From the NCBI GenBank assembly GCA_900470965.1, contig UCCS01000064.1, positions 35,397 through 99,396 on the forward strand: 64,000 bases of DNA, read 5' to 3'. The stretch's first letter is position 1, and each line of letters begins with the position of its first letter. Position numbers and translations under genes: made by a program. The DNA is from Hyphomicrobiales bacterium. Its GTDB lineage: Bacteria; Pseudomonadota; Alphaproteobacteria; Rhizobiales; Rhizobiaceae. Shown one piece after another: positions 50,651 to 59,020 of this stretch. The notes beneath the pieces are model-generated. The model searched no databases. It was not told the DNA's origin and was given only the letters and a program-made list of their open reading frames with translations.

Positions 50651-51109
50651 CTACGACCCCAGAAACCGCTCCCGCACCTCAGCCGTCGGCACCATGCAAC
50701 TCTCCCGCCGCCCCGCTATCCTCAGCCTGTTCCGCGCAACAACGCCATAGGCGACATCCGCAATTTGACGCGGCACGATCCGCAACATTCCTGCCAGAGC
50801 CCACGGCATGCCGAGCCCCTCCAGCATACGGATCGTCGCATCGGATTTATAATAGGCGCGGCCCTTGTCGAGCAGCAGGTTGGTCTCGTAGTCCCGCGTC
50901 TCCAGCCCGTAATGCCGATAGAGCGCCTCGCCGAGCGGCGTCTGGGCGACGATGAAGCGGTAGCGTTTCTCCCTATCCCGCTTCAGCAGGAACTGCACCC
51001 AGCCGGAGCAGAAGACACATTCGCCGTCGAAGAGGATCAGCGGCCTGTCGTCCGCGAAAGCGGGTACGGAAGGGTCGTCGCGATAGCTGTAATCCGAATG
51101 CGCGGCCAT
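50651..51109 (-). CDS. DCC-family thiol-disulfide oxidoreductase (DUF393)
   Basis: A 152-residue protein of the DCC (YuxK) family. The redox motif is C31-V-F-C34 within LFDGECVFCSGWVQF, on a thioredoxin-like fold. The rest (YRFIVAQTPLGEALYRHYGL, YETNLLLDKGRAYYKSDA) fits the family. It begins three bases after the metallo-hydrolase stop, so it is the last gene of a cupin-hydrolase-DCC operon. Confidence 0.88.
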   Translation of the reverse strand: MAAHSDYSYRDDPSVPAFADDRPLILFDGECVFCSGWVQFLLKRDREKRYRFIVAQTPLGEALYRHYGLETRDYETNLLLDKGRAYYKSDATIRMLEGLGMPWALAGMLRIVPRQIADVAYGVVARNRLRIAGRRESCMVPTAEVRERFLGS

Positions 51110-51111
51110 CC

Positions 51112-52026
51112 TCAGCCTCCTGCCAATCGATAATGCGCAACGAGGGAAGGCGGCCTGTCGGCTGTTACCTCGCCGCGCTCCATCAGGTCCTCGATATGTG
51201 CCAGCACCGAAAGGGCTGCCGCACCATGCAGCCGCTTATCGGTATCGCGGTATATCACCTCGACCATCCTAGGGATGGTGCTGTCCCCCGCCCGGATGCG
51301 CTCGATGATAGAGCGCTCCCGCAGGCGCCGATGCGTCTTCAGCGCGCGCAGGAAAGGCGCAGGCGACGTCACTGGCCCTCCGTGGCCGGGCAGCAACAGG
51401 CTGTCCTCACGGGCGATCAGCTTGTCGAGCGAGGCCATATAGTCGGCCATGGAGCCGTCCGGCGGCGCCACGATCGTCGTTGCCCAGGCCATCACATGGT
51501 CGGCCGAAAACAGGATGCCGCGGCCCTCAAGTGCGAAGGCCGCATGATTGGCGGTGTGGCCGGGCGTCAGCACCGCCGTCAGCGCCCAGCCGTCACCCGA
51601 AATCGTCTCTCCGTCGCCGATGGCGATGTCGGGTACGAAATCCATATCGGAACTTTCCGCAAAGGGATTGATCTCGCCCTCCCGCAGCGACCGCGACGGA
51701 CGGTGGGGGCCTTCGCCGACCGTCAACGCTCCCGTTTTTTCCTTCAGCCGTTTTGCGAGCGGCGAGTGGTCCCGATGGGTGTGGCTGACGAAAATATGCG
51801 TCACCTGCCGGCCGGAAAGCGCTGCCATCAACGCTTCGAAATGCACCTCATCCTCCGGCCCCGGATCGATAACGGTAACTGACGAGCCGCCGACGATATA
51901 GCTGTTCGTGCCGCGGAAGGTGAAAGGGCTCGGATTGTTCGCCGTCAGGCGCTGGATGCCGGCTGTAACCGGAACCGCCCGGCCGTAAGCCGGATCGAAG
52001 AAAAGATCGAAGTTCGCGCCAGACAT
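51112..52026 (-). CDS. Metallo-beta-lactamase fold hydrolase
   Basis: A 304-residue hydrolase of the LACTB2-like group. The zinc motif is H82-T-H84-R-D86-H87 in VSHTHRDHSPLA; other ligands are the His of TPGHTANH, Asp of FSADHVMAW and His of LLLPGHGG. A C-terminal winged-helix-like segment (IPRMVEVIYRDTDKRLHGAAALSVLAH in parts) follows, as in LACTB2, where it helps RNA binding. The substrate is not known. Confidence 0.9.
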   Translation of the reverse strand: MSGANFDLFFDPAYGRAVPVTAGIQRLTANNPSPFTFRGTNSYIVGGSSVTVIDPGPEDEVHFEALMAALSGRQVTHIFVSHTHRDHSPLAKRLKEKTGALTVGEGPHRPSRSLREGEINPFAESSDMDFVPDIAIGDGETISGDGWALTAVLTPGHTANHAAFALEGRGILFSADHVMAWATTIVAPPDGSMADYMASLDKLIAREDSLLLPGHGGPVTSPAPFLRALKTHRRLRERSIIERIRAGDSTIPRMVEVIYRDTDKRLHGAAALSVLAHIEDLMERGEVTADRPPSLVAHYRLAGG

Positions 52027-52028
52027 GT

Positions 52029-52337
52029 CTATTTATATTCGATCTCGATGAAGGACATGGGCTGGTCGCCCGCATTGACGACATTGTGCTCGGTGCCGGC
52101 CTCGCGGCGATAGGCAGCGCCCTTGGCGATATCCACCCGCCGGCTTCCCTCGGCATCCTCGATCAGGAACTGGCAGTCGGTCATCGGCACGACCACGTAG
52201 CCGAACCCATGTGTATGAACGCCGGTATCGGCACCCGGCTCGAAATCCCACTGGGTGATGCGCACGACGGCATCATCGAGGATCAGCGTCGCAAGCGCCG
52301 GCGGACGGGCGCGATATTGGCTCAACGGTGTCTCCAT
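52029..52337 (-). CDS. Cupin domain protein
   Basis: A protein of about 102 residues with a single cupin fold (ITQWDFEPGADTGVHTHGFGYVVVP, then EAGTEHNVVNAGD). The His of HTH and the later Glu/His are likely metal ligands. The start is uncertain: ATGs at 52337 and 52367 both lack a good ribosome site. It ends two bases before the hydrolase start, so it leads the three-gene operon. Confidence 0.82.
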   Translation of the reverse strand: METPLSQYRARPPALATLILDDAVVRITQWDFEPGADTGVHTHGFGYVVVPMTDCQFLIEDAEGSRRVDIAKGAAYRREAGTEHNVVNAGDQPMSFIEIEYK

Positions 52338-52483
52338 TGGCTGTGTCGATGCTTGAAGTCCTACCATGCCGACGTGACAGCGCATACAAATATGACGTCG
52401 CAGTGAACTTAGTGATTGTGGCGCAGACAGTCCTTTGCTAATCAGGCCACGTTTTGGCGAAGCGGCATTCGCTTCAGCTCTGG

Positions 52484-52558
52484 TGGGGCGTAGCCAAGCG
52501 GTAAGGCAGCGGTTTTTGGTACCGCCATCCCCTGGTTCGAATCCAGGCGCCCCAGCCA
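52484..52558 (+). tRNA. tRNA-Gln (anticodon TTG)
   Basis: The cloverleaf is complete: acceptor TGGGGCG/CGCCCCA, anticodon stem GCGGT/ACCGC with loop TTTTGGT (anticodon TTG at 52516-52518), T arm CCTGG-TTCGAAT-CCAGG, and an encoded CCA end at 52556-52558. It lies alone between the cupin operon and the TetR gene. Confidence 0.97.
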
Positions 52559-52577
52559 CATCTCTCGGACAACCCGT

Positions 52578-53180
52578 TCACCTGTTCGCTGCCCCTGCGG
52601 CAATAGTCAGCACAAGCTCATCTACCTCGCGCGCAAGACGCTCGGGGGGCAGGCCGACGAAGCGGCCTTCGAGACTGATGCTGACGACGCCGTGAACGGC
52701 GCCGAACAGGGTGCGGGCGCGGATGGCTCTGTCTTCGGCCGGCATATCGGGTTGCAGTTCGGCAAGCGGGTCGGCGATCACGTCCATCAGGAAGAGATGC
52801 TCGTCGAGATGCCATTGCGGCGTCGGGCTGGTTTCAGGCGGAAAGTGGTCGAACAGCGCCTTCCAGAGATTTCGGTTTTCGACCGCAAAACTTAAATATC
52901 CCTGCGCCAGCTTACGCAGCCGGTCTGTCGGCGTCCTGTCCCTGGTTTCGGGTAGTGTCAGCCTTGCCTCCAGCGCCTTTAGCGTTGTGGAGTTCACGTG
53001 GATGACGAGTTCGGAGAGATCGGCGAAGACCGTATAGAGCCCACCGAGCGCACACCCGGCATCCTGTGTGATGTCGCGCGCCCTGAGATTGGTGAGCCCT
53101 TCCTGGGCAATCCGATTTCGCGCCGCATCGATCAGCCGTGCCTTCAGATCCTCGCGTTTTTCTTCTCTTTTGCCGGCCAT
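52578..53180 (-). CDS. TetR/AcrR family repressor
   Basis: A 200-residue regulator. The helix-turn-helix is LKARLIDAARNRIAQEGL to LRARDITQDAGCALGGLYTVFADLSEL, and the C-terminal domain (ENRNLWKALFDHFPPE, ARTLFGAVHGVVSISLEGRF) is of the TetR_C_33/WHG type. The ATG at 53180 is set by the frame start. It is divergent from the PspA-YiaA genes, with three TGAAC-N3-GTTCA sites between, so it likely represses both directions. Confidence 0.92.
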   Translation of the reverse strand: MAGKREEKREDLKARLIDAARNRIAQEGLTNLRARDITQDAGCALGGLYTVFADLSELVIHVNSTTLKALEARLTLPETRDRTPTDRLRKLAQGYLSFAVENRNLWKALFDHFPPETSPTPQWHLDEHLFLMDVIADPLAELQPDMPAEDRAIRARTLFGAVHGVVSISLEGRFVGLPPERLAREVDELVLTIAAGAANR

Positions 53181-53202
53181 TAACGATCTCGCTTCGATTT
53201 TG

Positions 53203-53274
53203 TGAACGGTGTTCAAAATTATTCTTGAACACCGTTCACGATTCTGCCATAACTCAACTCGTGAACAACGTTCA
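53203..53274. promoter_or_regulatory. Three TGAAC-N3-GTTCA operators between tetR-type gene and pspA
   Basis: Perfect half-site palindromes at 53203-53215 (TGAACGGTGTTCA), 53226-53238 (TGAACACCGTTCA) and 53262-53274 (TGAACAACGTTCA). The first two are also mirror images of each other, giving a 15-bp inverted repeat. They most likely bind the divergent TetR protein; a direct test is lacking. Confidence 0.8.
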
Positions 53275-53291
53275 TAAACCGGAGGAAGGAA

Positions 53292-53978
53292 ATGTTCAAA
53301 CTGATTTCGACTTTGCTGCGGGGCAGGGCTCACGATGCCGAACAGGCCTTCGCGGACCGCAATGCCGTGCCTCTGCTCGCCCAGCAGATTCGCGATGCCG
53401 CACAATCGATCCAGTCGGCCCGTCGCAGTGTGGCGATCGCCATTGCCCAAAACGAGCAGGAGCGGATCCAGCACGCAACGATCATCTCCCGGATCGACGA
53501 TCTCGAAACCCGCGCCTCCGCTGCACTTGCCAAGGGCAATGAAGGACTGGCCCGGGAGGCCGCCGAAGCGATCGCCTATCTTGAAGCCGAGCGCGATCAA
53601 TCCGAAAAGGCCCAGGCCCAGTTCACCACTGCAATCGACAAACTGAAGGGAATTGTCCGCGTCTCAGAAACGCGGCTGCAGGAACTCCAGCGTGGCGAGC
53701 GCCTGGCCCGCGCCACCGAAGAGGCGCAGAAGCTCGATGTCACCGTGGCCGGTCCAGGTCTTGCGACGCTTGACGATGCGGAGGAGACCCTTGCGCGCCT
53801 TCGCATCCGCCAGAACCAGAATGAGATGACGGCCTCGGCCCTGAAGGCGATGGAGACATCAACTGCTCCCGCCGGCATCATCGAGAAGCTTGCCAATGCC
53901 GGATGCGGCGCGCCGCTGCGCTCCTCCGCCGATGACGTGCTCGCTCGCCTGCGCAGCCGCATCAACCCCGCCGCTTAA
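53292..53978 (+). CDS. PspA/IM30 family membrane-stress protein
   Basis: A 228-residue, almost wholly helical coiled-coil protein (LAQQIRDAAQSIQSARRSVA, AIAYLEAERDQSEKAQ, DEAEETLARLRIRQ-like segments) with an amphipathic N-terminus (MFKLISTLLRGR) for membrane binding. PspA proteins form oligomers that protect the inner membrane. GGAGGAAGGAA precedes the ATG. Cotranscribed with the YiaA-type gene and probably repressed by the divergent TetR protein. Confidence 0.88.
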   Translation: MFKLISTLLRGRAHDAEQAFADRNAVPLLAQQIRDAAQSIQSARRSVAIAIAQNEQERIQHATIISRIDDLETRASAALAKGNEGLAREAAEAIAYLEAERDQSEKAQAQFTTAIDKLKGIVRVSETRLQELQRGERLARATEEAQKLDVTVAGPGLATLDDAEETLARLRIRQNQNEMTASALKAMETSTAPAGIIEKLANAGCGAPLRSSADDVLARLRSRINPAA

Positions 53979-54012
53979 ACTTCACATCATCAAACCTGAG
54001 GGAATCACGACA

Positions 54013-54294
54013 ATGAACGATAGTTTCCAGAAACATTCCGCCAGCTGGGTCAGCTTCTCCTACATCTCTTTCGGTGCAGCAGCCTTCATGCTGGCTCTCG
54101 GCCTCTATATGATGCCGCTCGATCTCTGGGGCAAAGGCTATCTGGCGATGGGCATTCTGATGCTGGTGCAGACGACGGTGAATATCACCAAGACACTGCG
54201 CGACAATGCCGAATCCGAAAAGCTGATCCGCAAGGTCGAAGACGCTCGCACGGAGAAGCTGCTCGTCAAGTTCAATCGTAACGGTGAAGATTGA
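54013..54294 (+). CDS. YiaA/YiaB family inner membrane protein
   Basis: A 93-residue protein with two hydrophobic helices (WVSFSYISFGAAAFMLALGLYM and YLAMGILMLVQTTVNIT) and a charged C-terminal tail. This is the YiaAB two-helix domain. GAGGGAA precedes the ATG. It lies 34 bases after the PspA gene and likely forms one unit with it. Confidence 0.85.
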   Translation: MNDSFQKHSASWVSFSYISFGAAAFMLALGLYMMPLDLWGKGYLAMGILMLVQTTVNITKTLRDNAESEKLIRKVEDARTEKLLVKFNRNGED

Positions 54295-54309
54295 TCTTCT
54301 TTAACTACA

Positions 54310-54355
54310 CCATAGAGTTGTTATCGCGCTCAACTTTTGCGTAACAACTCTATGG
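54310..54355. promoter_or_regulatory. Perfect 14-bp inverted repeat upstream of acyltransferase fusion
   Basis: CCATAGAGTTGTTA (54310-54323) and TAACAACTCTATGG (54342-54355) form a perfect inverted repeat with an 18-base spacer. It begins 16 bases after the YiaA stop and ends 32 bases before the next start. There is no T-run, so an operator is more likely than a terminator. Confidence 0.7.
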
Positions 54356-54387
54356 CCTTGTCTGTGGATCGCACAAGGAGCCAGCCC

Positions 54388-57300
54388 ATGCAACGCAGCC
54401 TGATGACTTCGAGGAAATTCGCGCCGTTGTTCTGGACGCAATTCCTGACCGCCTTCAATGACAACTTTCTCAAGAACACCCTTGTGTTCCTGATCCTGTT
54501 CCAGATGTCGGCCAATGAAGGCGCGGCACTCGTCACGCTCGCCGGCGTCATCCTCATCATACCGTTTCTGCTGCTTTCGGCCATCGGCGGCGAACTCGCC
54601 GACAAGCACGACAAGGCACGGATCGCCGAACTTCTGAAACGATGCGAGATCGCGGTCGCCGCTCTTGCCATCGTCGGTCTTGCATTCTCGTCCATCTGGA
54701 CACTGATGGCGGCGCTGTTTGGCTTTGGCGTCGTCTCTGCGCTTTTCGGACCGATCAAATATGGCATCCTGCCCGACCATCTGGAGCGCCGCGACCTGCC
54801 GAAGGCCAATGCCTGGATCGAAGGCGGCACCTTCATTGCTATCCTTGCCGGCACGATCGTTGGCGCGTTCGCCTTTTCCGGCGGCGACAATGTCCTCGTC
54901 TTCGGCACGATGATGATAGGGCTTTCGGTGATCTGCTGGCTTGTCAGCCGGATGATCCCGGCAACCGGCTCCAAGGCTCCCGATCTCAAGATCGACACCA
55001 ACGTCATCCGCTCCAGCTACAATCTCGTCATGGAAATCCGCAGCGACAAGCGCCTCTGGCGTTCGGCGCTGATGAATTGCTGGTTCTGGCTGGTTGGCGC
55101 CTTCGTCCTGTCCATCCTGCCGACCATGGTCACCGAGTTGCTTGGTGGTTCGGAAATCGTCGTGCCGGCCTATCTGACGGTCTTTGCCGTCGCCGTCGCT
55201 ATCGGTTCGGCAATCGCTGCCTGGATGTCGTCGGGTCGCATCGTGTTGTTGCCGGCGCCGATCGGCACGGCCTTGCTCGCCATCTTCAGCCTCGATCTCG
55301 CCTGGAACCTCTGGGGTCTGCAATCGACCGGCCATGCGACGACCATTCTCACCTTCTTCACGGGCCAGAACACCATTCGCGTCGCAATCGATCTCGCCGG
55401 GATGGCGATCTCCGGCGCCTTCATTGCCGTACCGACATTCGCTGCATTGCAGACCTGGGCGCATGAAGACCACCGCGCCCGCGTTATCGGCGCTGCCAAT
55501 GTCCTGTCGGCTCTCTTCATCACGGTCGGCCTCGGTGTCGTTGCCGCGGTCCAGGCCCTGGGCGCCTCCATTCCTGAGATCCTCATCGGCCTCGGCATCA
55601 TCAATTTCGCCGTTGCCTGGCTGATGCTGAAGACGCTGCCGACCAATCCCTTCCGCGATTTCGTCTCGATCCTGTTCCGCGCCTTCATGCGGCTGGAGGT
55701 CGAAGGGCTCGAAAATATCAAGAAGGCAGGTCGCGCACCGATCATCGCGCTCAATCACGTCAGCCTGCTCGATGGCGCGCTGGCACTCGCCATCACCGAG
55801 GAGGAACCGGTCTTTGCGGTCGACTACAAGATCGCCCAGGCGTGGTGGGTCAGACCTTTCCTGAAGATGTGCAAATTCCTACCGCTCGATCCGACCAAGC
55901 CGATGGCGACGCGTTCGCTGATCAAGGTGGTACAGGACGGCAGCCCGATCGGCATCTTTCCCGAGGGACGCCTGACGGTGACCGGCACGCTCATGAAGGT
56001 CTATGACGGTGCCGCCATGGTCGCGGACAAGACGGGATCGATGGTCGTGCCTGTGCGGATCGACGGCCTGGAGAAGAGCTATCTCTCCTATCTTGATAAC
56101 GGCAAGATCCGCCGCCGGCTGTTTCCCAAGGTCAAGGTCACCATTCTCGAACCGGTGAAGCTGGAAGTCCCGCCTGAACTCAAGGGTCGCAGGCGCCGCA
56201 CGGTGGCGGGCGCTGCCCTCTATCAGGTCATGTCGAACCTGATGTTCAGGACCGCCGATACGTCCTCGACCGTCCTTGATCGCATCATTGAGGCAAGCCA
56301 CGAATTCGGCATGAGCAAGCTCGCCGTCGAGGATCCGGTCACCGGCAAGCTCACCTACGGCAAGCTGCTGACGGGTGCTGCCGTGCTCGGCGCGAAGTTC
56401 CGCACCCTATTCCCGGAACGCAATCTCGGCGTCATGTTGCCGAACGCCAATGGTGCCGCGGCCACCCTTCTCGGTGTAATGACGGCAGGCAAGGTGCCGG
56501 CCATGCTGAATTTCACCGCCGGTGCGGCCAATATCCTGTCCGCGTGTAAGGCGGCGGAAGTGAAGCATGTCCTCACATCCCGCGCCTTCGTGGCGCAGGC
56601 CAAGCTCGGCCCTGTCATCGAGGAGATGGAAAAGCAGGTGAAGATCGTCTGGCTTGATGATCTGCGTGCCGAAATCGGTCTGGTCAGCAAGATCAGAGGC
56701 TATCTGCACAAGGCAAGGCCGCTGGTGAAACGCCAGCCGGATGATCCGGCCGTCATCCTTTTCACCTCTGGTTCGGAGGGCACGCCCAAGGGCGTGGTGC
56801 TGACCCATCGCAACATCCTGTCGAACGCCGCCCAGGCCGCCGCTCGCATCGATTTTCATAGTGGCGACAAGGTGTTCAACATCCTGCCCGTCTTCCATTC
56901 CTTCGGCCTGACGGCCGGCACTGTTCTGCCGCTGATCTCGGGCGTGCCGGTCTATTTCTATCCTTCGCCGCTGCATTATCGCATCGTGCCGGAACTGATC
57001 TATGTCTCGAACGCCACGATCATCTTCGGCACCGACACCTTCCTCAACGGCTACAGCCGGACAGCGCACCCTTATGATTTCCGCTCTATCCGCTATATTT
57101 TCTCCGGCGCCGAGCCGGTGAAGGCCTCGACCCGCACCACCTATATGGAGAAATTCGGCCTGCGCATTCTCGAAGGTTACGGCGTCACCGAGACCGCGCC
57201 GGTCATTTCGATCAACACGCCGATGTACAACAAGTCGGGCACGGTCGGCAAAATCCTGCCGGGCATGGAATGGAAGCTCGAACCGGTCCCTGGCATCGAT

Positions 57301-57783
57301 GAGGGCGGCCGGCTCGTCGTTCGCGGCGCCAATGTCATGGCTGGTTATCTGCGCGCCGAAAATCCCGGTGTGCTCGAACCGCTCGTCGATGGCTGGCACG
57401 ATACTGGCGACATCGTCACCATTGATGAGGACGGTTTCGTCAAGATCCGTGGCCGCGCCAAGCGCTTTGCAAAGATCGGCGGCGAGATGATATCGCTTGC
57501 TGCCGTCGAGACCCTTGCTGCGGAATTATGGCCGGGCGCACTTTCGGTCGTCTCCTCGATCCCGGACGCAAAGAAGGGCGAGCGGCTCGTTCTTTTGACC
57601 GATGCGCCGACTGCCACTCGCGCCGAGTTCCTTGCTTTCGCCAAATCGAAGGGTGCCATGGATATGATGGTGCCGGCCGAGGTCAACATCGGCGCGGTGC
57701 CGGTGCTCGGATCGGGCAAGGTGGATTTTGTGACGGCGCGCAAAATGGCCGAAACCGCGGCGCAGCCGGAGCAGGCGGCATAA
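54388..57783 (+). CDS. Acyl-ACP--phospholipid acyltransferase fusion (MFS-PlsC-AMP ligase)
   Basis: A 1131-residue three-domain protein. Residues 1-400 form an MFS transporter like the lysophospholipid flippase LplT (FWTQFLTAFNDNFLKNTL start). Residues about 430-620 are a PlsC acyltransferase with H457-x4-D462 (NHVSLLD) and FPEGR at 524-528. Residues about 640-1131 are an acyl-ACP synthetase with TSGSEGTPKG at 793-802. In Escherichia coli LplT and Aas are separate proteins that recycle lysophospholipids. The ATG at 54388 has AAGGAG upstream, which sets the start. Confidence 0.94.
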   Translation: MQRSLMTSRKFAPLFWTQFLTAFNDNFLKNTLVFLILFQMSANEGAALVTLAGVILIIPFLLLSAIGGELADKHDKARIAELLKRCEIAVAALAIVGLAFSSIWTLMAALFGFGVVSALFGPIKYGILPDHLERRDLPKANAWIEGGTFIAILAGTIVGAFAFSGGDNVLVFGTMMIGLSVICWLVSRMIPATGSKAPDLKIDTNVIRSSYNLVMEIRSDKRLWRSALMNCWFWLVGAFVLSILPTMVTELLGGSEIVVPAYLTVFAVAVAIGSAIAAWMSSGRIVLLPAPIGTALLAIFSLDLAWNLWGLQSTGHATTILTFFTGQNTIRVAIDLAGMAISGAFIAVPTFAALQTWAHEDHRARVIGAANVLSALFITVGLGVVAAVQALGASIPEILIGLGIINFAVAWLMLKTLPTNPFRDFVSILFRAFMRLEVEGLENIKKAGRAPIIALNHVSLLDGALALAITEEEPVFAVDYKIAQAWWVRPFLKMCKFLPLDPTKPMATRSLIKVVQDGSPIGIFPEGRLTVTGTLMKVYDGAAMVADKTGSMVVPVRIDGLEKSYLSYLDNGKIRRRLFPKVKVTILEPVKLEVPPELKGRRRRTVAGAALYQVMSNLMFRTADTSSTVLDRIIEASHEFGMSKLAVEDPVTGKLTYGKLLTGAAVLGAKFRTLFPERNLGVMLPNANGAAATLLGVMTAGKVPAMLNFTAGAANILSACKAAEVKHVLTSRAFVAQAKLGPVIEEMEKQVKIVWLDDLRAEIGLVSKIRGYLHKARPLVKRQPDDPAVILFTSGSEGTPKGVVLTHRNILSNAAQAAARIDFHSGDKVFNILPVFHSFGLTAGTVLPLISGVPVYFYPSPLHYRIVPELIYVSNATIIFGTDTFLNGYSRTAHPYDFRSIRYIFSGAEPVKASTRTTYMEKFGLRILEGYGVTETAPVISINTPMYNKSGTVGKILPGMEWKLEPVPGIDEGGRLVVRGANVMAGYLRAENPGVLEPLVDGWHDTGDIVTIDEDGFVKIRGRAKRFAKIGGEMISLAAVETLAAELWPGALSVVSSIPDAKKGERLVLLTDAPTATRAEFLAFAKSKGAMDMMVPAEVNIGAVPVLGSGKVDFVTARKMAETAAQPEQAA

Positions 57784-57829
57784 AGCCAGTCTTCGCCGGT
57801 TGAACGGCCCAGCGATGATCTCTGAAAAT

Positions 57830-57858
57830 GATACAGGCGGCTTATGGCCGCCTGTATC
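57830..57858 (-). terminator. Hairpin between convergent genes, likely terminator
   Basis: GATACAGGCGGC (57830-57841) pairs perfectly with GCCGCCTGTATC (57847-57858) around a five-base loop. On the minus strand it is followed by ATTTTC, on the plus strand by TGTATCTCTG. It lies between the acyltransferase stop and the lipoprotein stop. Confidence 0.7.
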
Positions 57859-57878
57859 TGTATCTCTGACAGACCGCG

Positions 57879-58289
57879 TTACTTCTGTTCCGGCGCCAGG
57901 AATTCTGCGCAATAGGAAGGGCCGTTCACGCCCGGAATATCGTTCACGGTACGGATGTCGCGGATCGTGTAGTCGGAATTGGTGGTGATTTCGGCCTGGC
58001 AGCGCAGGTAGAGCGTGCGGGCGCTCGCAACCTGCTTGCCGCGCTTGCCATCGGCGCCTTCGGCATATTTCGCGGGAACGCGCACCGTCTTGTAGCCGCC
58101 CTTCCAGCTGTAGATCGTCGACGAGCCTTCGTCGCGGTCGCTAAGCGGCGGGCCGTAGGCGGCAAAGAATTTGCCGGCCGACTGGCCGACCCAGCGTGCT
58201 TCGATCGGATCGCCGGGAGTGGGTATGGTGGTGCATCCGGCAAGCGCAATCGCAAGCGCGGCGGCCCCGGTCATGGTGCGGAATTTCAT
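57879..58289 (-). CDS. Lipoprotein of unknown function
   Basis: A 136-residue lipoprotein with lipobox LAGC (cysteine at residue 19) and a mature beta-rich domain with GPPLSDRDEGSSTIYSWKGG and a terminal Cys pair (YLRCQAEITT, PSYCAEF). Good codon use supports a real gene. It converges with the acyltransferase fusion. No family recognised. Confidence 0.8.
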   Translation of the reverse strand: MKFRTMTGAAALAIALAGCTTIPTPGDPIEARWVGQSAGKFFAAYGPPLSDRDEGSSTIYSWKGGYKTVRVPAKYAEGADGKRGKQVASARTLYLRCQAEITTNSDYTIRDIRTVNDIPGVNGPSYCAEFLAPEQK

Positions 58290-58550
58290 CGTGTCGTCCC
58301 TGATATCTAGCCAGTGGCTGCGAAGCCGCCTTCACGGCGGTTTCGCCTGTCCCGCCAAGCCCTTTAGCGCGTAACCCGGCAAAAGAAAATTGCCTGTTCG
58401 GCGCTTGTGAACAATTTGCCGGAGGTGTGGCTTTTTGCTGCATGGCCGGCCGGAAGGTGCTGTCATTAGCCTGTCAAAAAATCAGACGACTTTTTGAATT
58501 TTGGCGCTTGCGCAACATGATAGGCCGGTCTATAGAGGCGCCGCTGGTCA

Positions 58551-58627
58551 CGGAGTGTAGCGCAGTCTGGTAGCGCACCACGTTCGGGACGTGGGGGTCG
58601 AGTGTTCGAATCACTCCACTCCGACCA
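58551..58627 (+). tRNA. tRNA-Pro (anticodon CGG)
   Basis: The cloverleaf is complete: acceptor CGGAGTG/CACTCCG, anticodon stem CCACG/CGTGG with loop TTCGGGA (anticodon CGG at 58585-58587), T arm with GTTCGAAT and an encoded CCA at 58625-58627. The 3' end borders a decayed integrated element, so it is a likely attachment site. Confidence 0.97.
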
Positions 58628-58631
58628 GCCG

Positions 58632-58657
58632 AAAAGCCCGCTTCTGCGGGCTTTTTT
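58632..58657 (+). terminator. Terminator of tRNA-Pro
   Basis: AAAAGCCCGC (58632-58641) pairs with GCGGGCTTTT (58646-58655) and the T-run continues to 58657. It directly follows the tRNA. Confidence 0.88.
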
Positions 58658-58689
58658 CTTTTCCGGCTTTGCTGCATGAAAATTCGCGG

Positions 58690-59020
58690 CAACGATTGCG
58701 GCAATGAATGGTCACTTCTTCTTCCTGCGCGGCCAGTGGTGAATGCTGCACCGATATTTGCTTGATGATCGGGATGCTGATGGCCGTAGGTTTTCTCGGG
58801 CGTCTAAGGGTCATGTCTAAGTGAGCCCGAAGCTTTCCACTTATCGGCCGCGGCTTGCATTAGCCAGGTGGCGGCCGGGTGCCACAGCGTGTGCCTGACA
58901 ACGCCTTTCGCATCATCGCCCATCACGACATCCACGAGGTTCCTGAACGCACGTTTCGGATCGGGCGGCTTGCCGTTGTACTCGGCGACATATTTGGCGC
59001 CTAGTCGATGCCAGCGGCCA
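58690..59020 (-). pseudogene. Tyrosine recombinase (phage integrase) fragment, frameshifted
   Basis: Read on the minus strand the C-terminal core of a phage-type integrase is seen: RWHRLGAKYVAEYNGKP, then KRAFRNLV, HTLWHPAATWLMQA and KWKASG. The conserved HTLRHT is changed to HTLWHP, which removes a catalytic arginine. After KWKASG the frame shifts, but YGHQHPDHQ, with the position of the catalytic tyrosine, is found in another frame near 58770. The N-terminal half is missing. It faces tRNA-Pro, the normal arrangement for an element inserted at a tRNA 3' end. Confidence 0.75.

Noticed and set aside
52370..52559. N-terminal extension of the cupin gene starting MAGAPGFEPGDGG.
   Set aside because: It reads through the tRNA-Gln gene, so it cannot be part of the protein.
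53203..53274. Repeated TGAAC/GTTCA units considered as a CRISPR-like array.
   Set aside because: The units are 13-base palindromes with uneven spacing of 23 and 36 bases and no spacers of constant length; they fit operators.
58474..58704. A minus-strand frame reading SGVIRTLDPHVPNVVRYQ.
   Set aside because: It is a translation of the tRNA-Pro gene, a common false protein.
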